From Tritrichomonas musculus (Eukaryota; Parabasalia; Tritrichomonadida; Tritrichomonadidae), in NCBI GenBank assembly GCA_039105265.1, contig JAPFFF010000004.1, forward strand, positions 6,181,501-6,245,500: 64,000 bases of DNA. Reading direction: 5' to 3'. The notes under the pieces were generated by a model, which worked only from the letters and a program-made list of their open reading frames with translations, did no database searches and had not been told where the DNA came from. Made by a program: the position numbers and the translations under genes. Positions 51,801 through 60,994 of this stretch are shown here, piece after piece (position 1 is the first letter of the stretch; each line of letters opens with the position of its first letter).

Positions 51801-53891
51801 AAAAATAATGATTTGGAATTAGTTAGAAGACTTCTTTTAGTTCCTGGAATAAATCCAAGTTTGTATGAAGGAGATAATAAGACACCTTTGATTTTAGCTG
51901 TCTTTAACTTGAATCTTGACATTGTCAATGAAATTTTGAATTTTTATGGCGACAACATTCAATATGAAACAAAGCAAATCAATGAAGCTTTTCAACATAT
52001 TTTCAAAGTGATTTCTTCATCAAATAAAGGTCCTTACACTTATTTCTATAATGAAGTTCCTTATGATGTAAGAAGTTCAACTGGTTGGAACAGTTGTCAA
52101 GTTTCATCACAAATGAAAAACTTGAATACAAGACCAAAAGTCACTTCAATTTTAAAGCGTTTATTAGAAATAAAAACAATTGATCCAAATTATCGTTGTA
52201 ATAATACGACGATCTTATTTTATGCATGTTTAAATAATGATATTGAAATTGTTCAAATGCTTCTTAATCTTGATAAAACTGACCTTAATTTGTACTCGTT
52301 GGTAACAGGTGATTCGCCATTGATGGTTTCTATTGATAAGAATAATTTAGAAATTGCAGAACTTTTGATCAAAGATCCAAGAATGAACATTAATATGAAA
52401 AACTTTATGAATCAAACGGCATTAACAATGTCTGTTAGTAAAAACCTTGATAAAATTGTTGATCTTCTTATTAATAATGAAAATTTTGATAGTGAAGAAA
52501 GCTGTATTAATTATGCTTTCTTTATTTCAACTGGAGACATTTCGAAGAAGTTAATCACATCTGAAAAACTCGATGTTAATTACAAGATATCGAAAGAGGA
52601 AAAAGAAAAAGAAAATGAAAGTCAAATTGATCGAGACATTCAAGAGATCCGAAGAGAAAGACTTGAATTTTGTGAACCTAATGAAATAAGATCATATACA
52701 ACAACTTTAATAGATGCAATTTATGTAAATGATCCAGAAAAAGTAGATTTAATCATTCATCATCCTTCCTTTAATCAAGCCAAATCACAACTCAAAAGAG
52801 CAATTTTTGCATCTGTTGAAAAGGACAGATTAGAAATATTCCAAAAGCTAATTCAATTAGTAAATGATGATGTTAATATTTTTAATTGTAATAATGAATC
52901 ATTGCTTTATGTTTCCGTTGTAAATAAAAGTAAAGAAGTTCTTTCTGCAATTTTGAATAATTCAAAATTTGACGCTTCAAAAAGTGACCTTTTGAATGCA
53001 TTCATTCAAACCATCAATAAAAATAATGACGATTCAGTAAGCATTATGAATAAATTGTATGATTATGATTCTAAACATGACCATTTCATTGATTTCTCAA
53101 AATTGTTGCCAAATGGAAAATCATTCTTTACTTCGATTGCTTCAAATTATCTGTTCGATAATGAAGATGAAGATGTTGATGATTTCATCGTAATTGTCCC
53201 TGATTTAAGTGGTGTTGAAGGTATTGTTAACTTCTTGTTGGATCACGGAGTCGATCCAAATGAAAAAGATAAAGATGATTTTTCGCCTTTTGAATATGCA
53301 ATACTTTTGAATTCTTCTGAATTCGTTCATTCTTTAATAAACTCAAATAAAGTTGATTTCTCTCAAAAAGTTCTCGTAAAAAGAAATTTCTTTAGAATTT
53401 ACGATAATCAATACGATGACCTCCTCCAACCGTCGGATTCAAAAATTAAAACTTATCTGCATTTGGCAGCTCGATCGAAGAATCCCGATATTTTAAAGGA
53501 ATTACTTGAAAAAAAGTTGATCGATGTTAATTCAGTGGACGATTTGGACGAAACTCCGTTGATGGAGGCATGCAGATTTAATAAAATTAAAAACGTTGAG
53601 ATTTTCTCCCACGTGGAAGATATCGACTATCTTCATCGAAATAATGACGGTGATGATGCTCTGGCGCTGATTAAACCTTTTGTTGAGTACGATAAAGCAA
53701 TTCCTGAAATCAAAACAAAAAGCGATTATTTCAAAGCTTTGGTGACTTTGTTAATCCAAGTTGAACATTCTGAAGATTACGAAAATGATGAAGAGCCTGA
53801 GATTTTAGATGATGATGGAAATCTTGAAAGTTTTGAGGGAGATGAGGATCCAGAAGATTATTTAGATTATATGGATTATATTGATTATTAA
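48849..53891 (+). CDS. DUF3447-type ankyrin protein with two BTB-like N-terminal domains
   Basis: A 1680-residue protein. The N-terminus has two related BTB/POZ-like segments, about residues 55-165 (KLFVITANNNIPHNFNIAMI) and 178-300 (TFVIKTHKKQYKCNIFGVYS), followed by a helical linker. From about residue 480 the DUF3447 ankyrin region begins (EPDDELTKALRYDDIDTLQS, SAAYGSLKCFKYLLLNHAQI, AVFGGNIEIIKIV), and ankyrin repeats continue to about residue 1620. The C-terminus is strongly acidic (EDYENDEEPEILDDDG). It is a full-length paralogue of the gene at the left edge of the window. BTB plus ankyrins suggests a cytoplasmic adaptor, perhaps for ubiquitin ligases or a scaffold; this is inference. 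Confidence 0.88.
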   Translation: MYHQYAYNNQVDAHIAFIKDPNLKKEKQNLQAPYNYYQYQQIGTKRLCLLQSEFPVEIFSIMPKLFVITANNNIPHNFNIAMIKDTSQLISRLLANDTECLEYHLEFDDDLNILEKFEKIFRGEEETLNDDEFQLLRKITKSLEMENSINFYKSTLFSTHKEMTVGINFPQFISYLKYGAPQTFVIKTHKKQYKCNIFGVYSSQILCDLLLKDPKIDSYEYDFDDELDEFQLICDLFNFKDIKITSNNMNSLNDIINDLQITYLIEKINDFVEDYQKVSKTIDDEQIIVDSIEEVFNWLYKIKDLNVETVKNLLLESNWISTEENVQELTAFLLQVINCDSTYHPYLIELIIELDKEANETNSLKILMPFIIRKLFFSFGESLLNCSFVYKLFKKGFVEQNLLKKNFIKVFNPDNHNRSKAKRMFDTYDNNKKLDNLICWFYPELKEIDEIKDKIVMRKGEFISRFIDSYFPENVENYNRMRDNGEPDDELTKALRYDDIDTLQSIIIKNGLLYDSNNQQRSKGFTSFMSSFTNQKNLLNASVPFNLYENFVSNGNINYIDYSAAYGSLKCFKYLLLNHAQINESTFDYAVFGGNIEIIKIVNQNVKKIDNSNEKISYYYMNKNERNDQRFPSIIKHQNDIFNWVFQERYEGKQTNDNLISKLLLSSAANGNAHALIEIIDKGYNFLCNSHEIIRLCSRNGFYLYTKLFISIMKSKKNDLYLDYSSSVYFGNLSIFKLFHESMKSHYDLRSAISLAIEYNYNNIIQYFFQVLIKEDFQVTQDIVYSCLSSSITVNNNDIFNYLIEQFKIENPNIFNHFKKLNQLLSKACLLGNIEVAKIITDLIINDNPKDDFTTPFFNAAISGKIEICNYLIEKKLFINFENLSYQVLKLSSIKEEIFSLMIENADQESKEIFLNIYLEQAIMKNNKGLIKYLIQKGASCVNSLFNAINTHDIELVNLILEYNNKPSFINKRSKDGTALYISVKNNDLELVRRLLLVPGINPSLYEGDNKTPLILAVFNLNLDIVNEILNFYGDNIQYETKQINEAFQHIFKVISSSNKGPYTYFYNEVPYDVRSSTGWNSCQVSSQMKNLNTRPKVTSILKRLLEIKTIDPNYRCNNTTILFYACLNNDIEIVQMLLNLDKTDLNLYSLVTGDSPLMVSIDKNNLEIAELLIKDPRMNINMKNFMNQTALTMSVSKNLDKIVDLLINNENFDSEESCINYAFFISTGDISKKLITSEKLDVNYKISKEEKEKENESQIDRDIQEIRRERLEFCEPNEIRSYTTTLIDAIYVNDPEKVDLIIHHPSFNQAKSQLKRAIFASVEKDRLEIFQKLIQLVNDDVNIFNCNNESLLYVSVVNKSKEVLSAILNNSKFDASKSDLLNAFIQTINKNNDDSVSIMNKLYDYDSKHDHFIDFSKLLPNGKSFFTSIASNYLFDNEDEDVDDFIVIVPDLSGVEGIVNFLLDHGVDPNEKDKDDFSPFEYAILLNSSEFVHSLINSNKVDFSQKVLVKRNFFRIYDNQYDDLLQPSDSKIKTYLHLAARSKNPDILKELLEKKLIDVNSVDDLDETPLMEACRFNKIKNVEIFSHVEDIDYLHRNNDGDDALALIKPFVEYDKAIPEIKTKSDYFKALVTLLIQVEHSEDYENDEEPEILDDDGNLESFEGDEDPEDYLDYMDYIDY

Positions 53892-54035
53892 AATAATGTG
53901 ATTTTTATAATAAATTATTATTTTTTTTATTTTGTTTTTGCGTTCTGTTTAAACTTTTTCAATAAAATAGACCAAGAAAAAAAATCAATTACGTTTTACA
54001 ATTACGTCTACGTGAAAATAATTAGAATACGACTT

Positions 54036-54304
54036 TTTTAGAATAGATTGATAGCTTTTGTGTTTGCAGCAGTTTTCTCTTTTGTCACCAATTTTTGTCT
54101 CAACAAATTTAAAGGAAGCGTAAGAATACAATGTTTGTTATTTCATTTTGTGCCTGGTTACTCAATTGTTTAACAAAAGTTAATATTTATGCAGGTTGGG
54201 TTACTCGTGCTCTTTGTGGTGTTTCAAATGGAATGTTCAGTTCTATATGCGCGATGTACCTTGTCGTAATCGCACCAGATGGATATTCAGACTTAGTTAA
54301 CTAA
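54036..54304 (+). pseudogene. Relic of a major facilitator (sugar) transporter
   Basis: Two frames show transporter segments. The first reads AFVFAAVFSFVTNFCLNKFK, like transmembrane helix 2 and the following loop. The second, an open frame at 54131-54304 (57 codons), reads VTRALCGVSNGMFSSICAMY followed by LVVIAPDGYSDLVN, matching the R-x-x-x-G-x-x-x-G helix 4 and the Y-L-x-E-x-(A/S)-P motif of sugar porters, with V in place of the usual E. One frameshift separates them, and only about 85 of about 450 residues remain. The relic lies about 145 bases downstream of the ankyrin gene. Confidence 0.65.
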
Positions 54305-54523
54305 ATCAATTTTTCGACTTTTAAATGTTTTCAATAATAATATGATATGTTTTAATAAATAGTAAAAAATGAGATGAAAAAGTTAATGAATTCATGTATT
54401 GTATAGATTTGAGGTGGAATCTTATTTAGTTTACTGGAAAAAAAAATAATCAACACTTTATCATTGTTTTAAAAACAAATGAGTTTTTTTTATACTTGTA
54501 TATGATAACATACAAAATCGCAT

Positions 54524-55090
54524 CTATAAAGAATTCGAAAGTGAATAGGGCCTATTTAAAAGACAAGAAATGTCTGTGACAGAAAAGTTTGATTCATTTT
54601 TAACATTTGAATTAACATTGTAATGATCCTCAATTTCAGAACAGCTATTTCCACTTGATGTTCTTTGTTTTTCATCGTTATTTATTTTGCCATTCATGAA
54701 GAGCACGCGAGTGTAGTTTCTAATCATAGTTGTTGACCTTCCTGGCAAAAAACTACTTATTAGAGACCACTGAGGACCGAAAAGGTTATATTTTTGAATT
54801 AAAGTCTTTTCTTCGTCAATGGTCCATTGTGAGTTTTTAATGCCAGGATCTAAGACGTTCCTATAGTGATCCCTGCATTGTTTAGCAGTTTTAATTTTAA
54901 ATGATGATGCGATTTCATTCCAGTTACTTGGTCCCAATTTTTTAATTAGAGTTATCAATTGCTCATCTTCTTCCTTTGTCCAAGGTGTTCTAGGACTTGG
55001 ATATGAACCATCTTTTGTTTTTGCTGATTTTTTGGCTGTTTTTATGGTATTGATGAATGATTCAGCTGAGGAATTGTCATTTGGACTTGA
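54524..55090 (-). CDS. R2R3-type Myb DNA-binding protein without an ATG start
   Basis: The open frame gives two Myb repeats: PWTKEEDEQLITLIKKLGPS with NWNEIASSF and TAKQCRDHYRNVL, then QWTIDEEKTLIQKYNLFGPQ with WSLISSFLPGRSTTMIRNY. A Ser-rich tail follows. The frame is open from 55090 (TAA at 55091-55093), but none of the 44 codons before the first repeat's LITL is ATG; the first in-frame ATG falls inside repeat 2. A near-by ATG at about 55078 is in another frame and meets a stop after 12 codons. Either the gene has an upstream exon, starts at a non-ATG codon, or is a recently broken copy. Trichomonad Myb proteins of this kind regulate transcription. Confidence 0.65.
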   Translation of the reverse strand, partial: SSPNDNSSAESFINTIKTAKKSAKTKDGSYPSPRTPWTKEEDEQLITLIKKLGPSNWNEIASSFKIKTAKQCRDHYRNVLDPGIKNSQWTIDEEKTLIQKYNLFGPQWSLISSFLPGRSTTMIRNYTRVLFMNGKINNDEKQRTSSGNSCSEIEDHYNVNSNVKNESNFSVTDISCLLNRPYSLSNSL

Positions 55091-56346
55091 TTAAATATAA
55101 ATAAAAATGTGGAATGAAAATAAGAGTATAAACTGATTTTTGTTTAATTCAATTTGTGTCAAATATTTTATGAAGAGTTCATTCAAATATTGGATCTCAA
55201 AAAGTTAAACTCAATCATACAAATTTGGATGTATTGTAAATGAATTCAATTGTAGCTTTTATTCCACTTTTTAAATTGGAGAGAATATATCAATGAAAAA
55301 AATTGTATTTCGATGTATACTATTTATAACGAAAAAAAACTCGTTAATAAAGAAAAGAAAAAAAAAAAGGGATTTTTCATTGATTTTTCTGTCAAATAGG
55401 CTTGATATTTTCTGATTATCAAGATCTATAATTGATATTCAATCTGATATCAACAAATTAGATATGAACTGATGCTCTAGATCGATTTCAAAGATTTTTT
55501 TTTCTCCTCAGATTTAGGTATCATAATTGTCAATAAAATTTTTTGACTAATTTACGATCCTAGTTTAGCATAAAATATTTCATTTCAAAGCATGTATTTT
55601 TCGATTTTAATATTAGAATATACACTAAAACGTTATATTATTTTTTTTCAAATATTGTATGATCAGGAATTAAAATCATTAAAAAGATAAATTTGTATGA
55701 GATCTTTGTAATTGATAACAAGTTTACAAATACTTTCATATGAGATTCTCATTTCAAAAAGTTCAAGACAGAATTTCATCAGGATAAACCATCTGGATAC
55801 AAATTGTAGCGGTCTATGACAAAGAAAGCATTTAATAAGCCAATTTTGCATGCTTTAGATGTTTAACAAACTACTCTGATGAACTTCTTGCTTAATGATA
55901 ATCTTAGATTTTAAGGTTTTTATGCAAATTATCACATTGAAACATATAAAATAGCATCAGATAAGCGTATTATTGAACAGGATTTTTATTTTTACATAAT
56001 TTAGTATTCTTGGTAAAAGAATCTATTAATATATTTACTACAAATTGAGTGACAATAAAATTTATATTTCTTTTTAAGGAAGCAGGTAAGGAATGAAAAA
56101 AAATTAAGCATTTTTCTTTCATGAAATCTATATTTTTTATAAAATCTTTAATTGAATAAAAACGGTTTTGTGTACTTGAAAAAAATCAAAATACTGGAAA
56201 AAAAATTACAGAGGTTAGACCAAATAGAAAAAAAGATAAATTTGGTTAAAAAAAAAAAAAATAAAATATTGAAAATGTTTTTGAAAATAATTGTATATAA
56301 AATGATATCAATAACGATATTCTAAAACAGATATAAATATAATAAC
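55091..56346. other. Gene-poor spacer with a diverged MITE copy
   Basis: Holds the diverged MITE at 55380-55770. The minus-strand open frame at 55663-55851 (62 codons, MQNWLIKCFLCHRPLQFVSR) is not recognised and partly overlaps the MITE. The rest is AT-rich with A and T runs. Confidence 0.4.
55380..55770. mobile_element. Diverged copy of the 61-kb MITE
   Basis: It shares many blocks in order with 60995-61472: atcgatttcaaagattttt, aaatatttcatttcaaagca with tgtatttttcgattttaat, aaaaagataaatttgt, gagatct, and aattgataacaagtttacaa. The ends are too diverged to fix exactly, so this copy is older. Confidence 0.55.
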
Positions 56347-56415
56347 TTATTTATCAGAGTCGGAGCTAGAAGAAGAATCCTGGCTTTCGTCACTTTCATC
56401 TGATTTTTTATTGAA

Positions 56416-57618
56416 TTACTCGAATGAGTCAGAATCAGAATCTTCATTGTCCAGATCGCTTGGTGGCTCAGTTCTTTCCTTAGCTCCAGTTGTAACCTGG
56501 GGAGCTACATACTCCTTGTAAGAAACCACGTAAGAAGGGTCCATCTCATTCTGTTTCTCGTAACGATAGGCTGAATTGAAAAGCCACTTGTAATTGAGAA
56601 TGAAGATTCCATTGTAATTCTGTGCCTCGACAACGTCTTTATCGTTTGGATCATTTGACACGATGTGAGTAGTGTAAGGCACAAAGTGGCTAAGTACATG
56701 ACCACCAAATTCTTCAGCTTTTTGAATGTACAACTTTTTCTGAGTAATGTCATTTTTTTTCCAAATTGAGCAAAAATATATGTAACAACCGTTAAAAACC
56801 GCTTTTTTCATATCATCGATGATATCGGCAACATCAGCTGGCTTTTCTGCATAATACCTGCTGTGTATCTGTATCATAACCTTGGCCATCCGCTCAAGGT
56901 AGTGGTCTTTTATCGCCTTCATGTTGACGTCAACTTTCAATTTTTCAATTTGATGTTTTTTATGACGCGACGGTTCGTAATCTGGCGGGAAAAATTTGAA
57001 AGGTTTGAATTGAACAAGTCCTTTATATATCGAGCCATCAGAATTCATCCATACAGATGGTGTGTCGTCGATCACAACCGCCATTTTTTCACCTGACAAA
57101 AAAATGTCAGAAATTGACTTTTTTTGATCAGGACTGTCTTCTTGTGTCATTATTCGCTGGTTAAAGTATTTGTTATCGGGATCTATTTTGTGTACAATTT
57201 GTAACGCATAAGGACGAATGGATAAAGTATATACTTGCATAAAATAATACGGCGATATTAATTCAAAAAATTCTCGGACAAATGGACGAACTCGAATTAA
57301 ATAGAGTTTGTTTAGATTGACAATAAAATAGTCGGATTTGTGGTTAATGTCCATTGAAATTATCTTTTCAGCTTCTTCTAAATTTGAAATTTCAGTCGAT
57401 TGAATTAGTGTCTTGTCTAAATCTACAACTAATGCTAGTTTTTTGCGTTCAAGAAGGAATGATTCAATTTTGCTCGTTCCAATAGTCGAAGATAAGACAT
57501 AAATATCTGGAAGTTTATGATATCTGGAATCTGGAGCTATTTTTTCTCCACATTCACTACAAACGCCATCATAAATAACTGGATGTATACAAGTTAACTT
57601 CTTAGCTTGTAATTCCAT
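56416..57618 (-). CDS. FCP1-like RNA polymerase II CTD phosphatase
   Basis: A 400-residue protein with an FCP1/SCP phosphatase domain (VVDLDKTLI; nucleophile Asp66, Asp68, Thr70; later VVIDDTPSVW) and a C-terminal BRCT domain at about 280-370 (FNGCYIYFCS, GHVLSHFVPYTTHIVSNDPN, YKWLFNSAYRY). This arrangement is typical of FCP1, which removes phosphates from the polymerase II C-terminal repeats. The N-terminus has a C-x2-C pair (CSECGE). The tail is acidic and Ser-rich (DNEDSDSDSFE). Directly after the TAA at 56416-56418 the same frame continues for 22 similar codons (NKKSDESDESQDSSSSSDSD) to a second TAA at 56347-56349, so the stop looks recently gained, or is read through. Confidence 0.9.
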   Translation of the reverse strand: MELQAKKLTCIHPVIYDGVCSECGEKIAPDSRYHKLPDIYVLSSTIGTSKIESFLLERKKLALVVDLDKTLIQSTEISNLEEAEKIISMDINHKSDYFIVNLNKLYLIRVRPFVREFFELISPYYFMQVYTLSIRPYALQIVHKIDPDNKYFNQRIMTQEDSPDQKKSISDIFLSGEKMAVVIDDTPSVWMNSDGSIYKGLVQFKPFKFFPPDYEPSRHKKHQIEKLKVDVNMKAIKDHYLERMAKVMIQIHSRYYAEKPADVADIIDDMKKAVFNGCYIYFCSIWKKNDITQKKLYIQKAEEFGGHVLSHFVPYTTHIVSNDPNDKDVVEAQNYNGIFILNYKWLFNSAYRYEKQNEMDPSYVVSYKEYVAPQVTTGAKERTEPPSDLDNEDSDSDSFE

Positions 57619-57935
57619 TGATATTGTTTTGATTATTAATTCAAAGCAAAATTGACCTTAACGATCATTTGTTATAGTATATAAGAAATTATAACTATCT
57701 CATTATTTAAATTGAATATCATTAATTAAAATTGATATTTCGTGTTATAATCTAAATTATTATAAAAAATGTTAGAATAAATGCCCAAAATAGCATTTTT
57801 ACATATATTTTATATATAAATATAGCAATTAAAGGTTTTAAAAACCAAATTTTATATAAATATTTAATTAAAGTAATATTTTTTTTCTAGTACAAATAAA
57901 TTTTTGATCTTTCAAATAATACAATTATTTTTAGA
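57619..57935. other. AT-rich spacer
   Basis: Spacer between two minus-strand genes. Nothing was recognised beyond AT-rich sequence. Confidence 0.4.
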
Positions 57936-58292
57936 TCAATTTTTTTCGTTTCTTTTTTCTGTTTCATTTTGATTGGGAGTGGTGTTCAAATGGCGATTTC
58001 TTTTTTTATTAGTCACTTGAGAACCTGAGGCAGCTGATTTTTTTATTTTGATACTATTATGTCTGAATTTTTTTATTGATGAAAGACTTCTTCTATTTTT
58101 TAATATTCCGTGTTGAGAATTTTCTTGTATATTTTTCATTTTTTGTTCATCAATTTCACCTTTTTCATTCATACAAAAAGAAAATTCATTGACATAACCA
58201 GCATCAAAACTTCCTCTGCCACGAGTTGTGTCCCATTCGATAAAATCTGTATGAAAACGACGATTTATTGGAGTCTGGGCTGTTAATGACAT
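57936..58292 (-). CDS. Small basic protein, unknown function
   Basis: 118 residues starting at the ATG at 58292. The N-terminal third is compositionally ordinary (TPINRRFHTDFIEWDTTRGR, then GSFDAGYVNEFSFCMNEKGE), and the C-terminal half is Lys/Arg/Asn-rich (KKFRHNSIKIKKS, TNKKRNRHLN), which could be a nuclear or nucleic-acid-binding tail. I do not recognise a family. The codon pattern in the first half supports a real gene. It lies between the FCP1-like and Myb genes on the same strand. The sequence aactcctatgt around its ATG also surrounds an in-frame ATG (59497) of the neighbouring Myb gene. Confidence 0.5.
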   Translation of the reverse strand: MSLTAQTPINRRFHTDFIEWDTTRGRGSFDAGYVNEFSFCMNEKGEIDEQKMKNIQENSQHGILKNRRSLSSIKKFRHNSIKIKKSAASGSQVTNKKRNRHLNTTPNQNETEKRNEKN

Positions 58293-58747
58293 AGGAGTTT
58301 AATGAAAGTGACGATTTTTTAGAAGATATTTATTCATTATTCAATTTTAAATTATCATTGAAAATTCTAAAGCAAAACTCTCAATTTCAATAGAGGGGTA
58401 ATGACTCATAAAAATGGATGTAATTGCTAGTATTAACATTATTTATTATTTAATTGCATATTTTAAATTATATTATATATATTCATTTATATATATATTT
58501 ATATATTTATAATATTAATAATTTAATGGGATAATTATGTTTAAATAATTGAGAAAATAATCTATATAAAAAATATAAAATTTAATAAAAATATGTATAT
58601 ATCAAAGTATTATATATATATATTAATATAAATAAGATATATAATTATATTGTATAATATATATAATATATATTAAGATAAAAATTCTAAATTCTAAAAA
58701 TTTTATAAAATTCTATTAATCTATTTAATTCTAGAAAAAAAGCCTAT
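58293..58747. other. Very AT-rich spacer with TATA runs
   Basis: Long alternating AT stretches (58475-58520, 58610-58680). No gene was seen. Confidence 0.4.
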
Positions 58748-59512
58748 TTAATAAAAGGCCAGCCAATCATCATTAAAATCGATAAACTCATTTTCTTGAA
58801 TATCAATTATTCCATTTTCATCATCAAGAAAAGAGTCAACTTCTATATTTTTTTCTTCTTCTTTTTCTTTTTGAAGAGATTTTTCTTCCTTTGGTTGACT
58901 TGATGAAAAAGATGAAGAAGTTGATATCATTTTTTCTTCTGGAATCTTTTCTTGTTTGCAAAGAAAATAATTCCATCTATTTTTAATTGAATTGGAACTT
59001 CTATCTGGAAAAGATTTTTTAATTTTGGACCATTTAGGTCCAAATTCATTATATAATTTAAAAAGTAGACAATCCTCTTCATTTGTCCATTCCCCTTTGA
59101 AAAATCCTGGGAAAAGATAATTTGAATATCTGTCCCTGCATTGTTTTGGTGTTCTCCCTTCCAAATAAGTGGAGATTAAAGACCAACTTCTGGTTCCATA
59201 TTTATTTGCTAGATGCTTTAGTTTTTCATCTTCATCTGGAGTGAATGGTATTCGGTATTTTTGGGCAACTTTATTCATTTCATGAATTTGATTCTGCTTT
59301 TGAAACAATACATCATTAGGGATATGTCTTAATAAGACATTTTTTGATGGTTTAACCTTCTCAACTTTATTATTTGAGAATTGGATCTTATTTGATAAAT
59401 TAAAATTATGTTGAGCAAAAGCTTCTCTATTATCTCTTTCTTGTCCAAATTCTTGAATACTTTGACCTGATATTTGGAGTTTTAAGCCAGTATACATAGG
59501 AGTTATAAGCAT
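58748..59512 (-). CDS. R2R3 Myb DNA-binding protein
   Basis: 254 residues. Two Myb repeats span about residues 87-185: FTPDEDEKLKHLANKYGTRS with WSLISTYLEGRTPKQCRDRY, and EWTNEEDCLLFKLYNEFGPK with WSKIKKSFPDRSSNSIKNRW. The spaced Trp residues of both repeats are in place. A Ser/Glu-rich acidic C-terminal tail (KEEEKNIEVDSFLDDENGII) may serve as an activation region. Trichomonad R2R3 Mybs bind promoter elements of iron- and growth-responsive genes; the target here is unknown. The start is at 59512 (MLITPMYT), with a second in-frame ATG five codons on that could equally be used. Confidence 0.9.
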   Translation of the reverse strand: MLITPMYTGLKLQISGQSIQEFGQERDNREAFAQHNFNLSNKIQFSNNKVEKVKPSKNVLLRHIPNDVLFQKQNQIHEMNKVAQKYRIPFTPDEDEKLKHLANKYGTRSWSLISTYLEGRTPKQCRDRYSNYLFPGFFKGEWTNEEDCLLFKLYNEFGPKWSKIKKSFPDRSSNSIKNRWNYFLCKQEKIPEEKMISTSSSFSSSQPKEEKSLQKEKEEEKNIEVDSFLDDENGIIDIQENEFIDFNDDWLAFY

Positions 59513-60584
59513 CGATCAATAAAAATTGTTTATTTAAATTATATATAATCAATTCAATTGAAAAATTGAGAGTGTCAATAATAGTGAATTTAATTTTTTG
59601 ATAAGAAGTTGTCCGAAAAATTGAATAGATTGATTATTTACACAATTTTTTTTTTTTTTTTTTAATGCTTATTTTTCAATATTATTTATTATTGATTAAA
59701 AAAAATCCTTTAGAAAAAATGCGAACAACTTTTTAAATATATATTTTTTTTATAAAAAGTTGCAATTCCCAATTGAAAAAAATAAAGTAATGAAAAAGCT
59801 CCAATTCCCATTTAAAAAAAATGATATCATTTTGATTTTAAATGTGTTTTTTCTATGTTAATGGCACAATGAAATGATAAAGCATGATTTTGTGTAGGAA
59901 ATTTGGTCAAATCATTATTAAAAATATTGAAATTATATATGATTCCATATTTTCAATATTTTGACAATAAGATTATGATATCTGTCATATAATATTGATT
60001 TTATCAACGATTAAGAAATATAGAAATATTCATTATAATTATCAATAAATATTAGATATATAAAATATTTTTTCTTGCATTTCTTTTATTAAGTTGTGTA
60101 ACACAATATAATGCGAAATGATCTTTAAACACCAAAAATTAAATGAAATTTGAAAAATTATTTATATAATTATTTAATAAAATAGATGGCTTTACAAGAT
60201 ATAAGTATCACATTTATTTATTTAAAATACAGGTATTTCTAGGAATATCTGTTTTAAAAAAAATTATTTATTAGAAATTTGCTTTTTTTATTTCAGATTT
60301 GAAGAAATCTGAAAAATATATTAGTAATAAAATAAAAACTACTAATTCTAGTATGTTTTTAATTGAATATACACTTTCGTTGGCTATAAATTGAGGAAAA
60401 AAATTGAAGGAATTAATTGGTCAAAAATTGAATGCAACGATGTTCAAAAAATTTTTTGTATTCAATATTTGATATAAAATTTTTATCCACACTTTTACTG
60501 AAAATTCGATTACAAAAGCTTCTCATTCCCTTTGATCAAACAATCCCCAAAAAAATTTTTAATAGTTTTACTAATATTATATAT
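59513..60584. other. Gene-poor spacer upstream of the Myb gene
   Basis: AT-rich with T and A runs (59649-59663). The minus strand at about 59845-59965 has a 40-codon open stretch (NDLTKFPTQNHALSFHCAIN) that reads like protein but was not identified. No gene is called. Confidence 0.35.
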
Positions 60585-60870
60585 TAACGATCATTCAAAA
60601 ATCGATTTTTCCATTTTTTCTTTTTTTTTCAATATAATTTTACTCACATTGATCTAGAAAAAAGTGTAATGATAACAAAGAGAGTAAAATCAATTTGAGT
60701 ATCTTGCCTCAAAATGATACAATATGATAAATATAAGAATGCCTGTCTCATCCATTATTTCCCTAATTTACTGAAAAATAACAGAAAAATCTATATCACC
60801 AATAATTTAATATATATTAATGTTTTAATATCTTATAATATCACAGATTGGATATATTGAAATTCCTAAA
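60585..60870. repeat. Dispersed spacer repeat, copy B
   Basis: Related in the same orientation to 3740-4180 (blocks cgatcatt, ataattttactcacatt, aatatgataaatataa, taatttactgaa, atatcacagattggat). It lies 56 kb from copy A, in a spacer 5' of a Myb gene and 3' of the Pmp-like gene. Confidence 0.5.
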
Positions 60871-60994
60871 AAAAATAATTTAAATCCTCGCCAACTGTAT
60901 GTAATTTTTGTTTCAAACATAGAAAATTCATTAATTTCTATAAAATTGCATTGATTATAGAATAATAAAAATATAAAGTGAATAAGGATCATAA

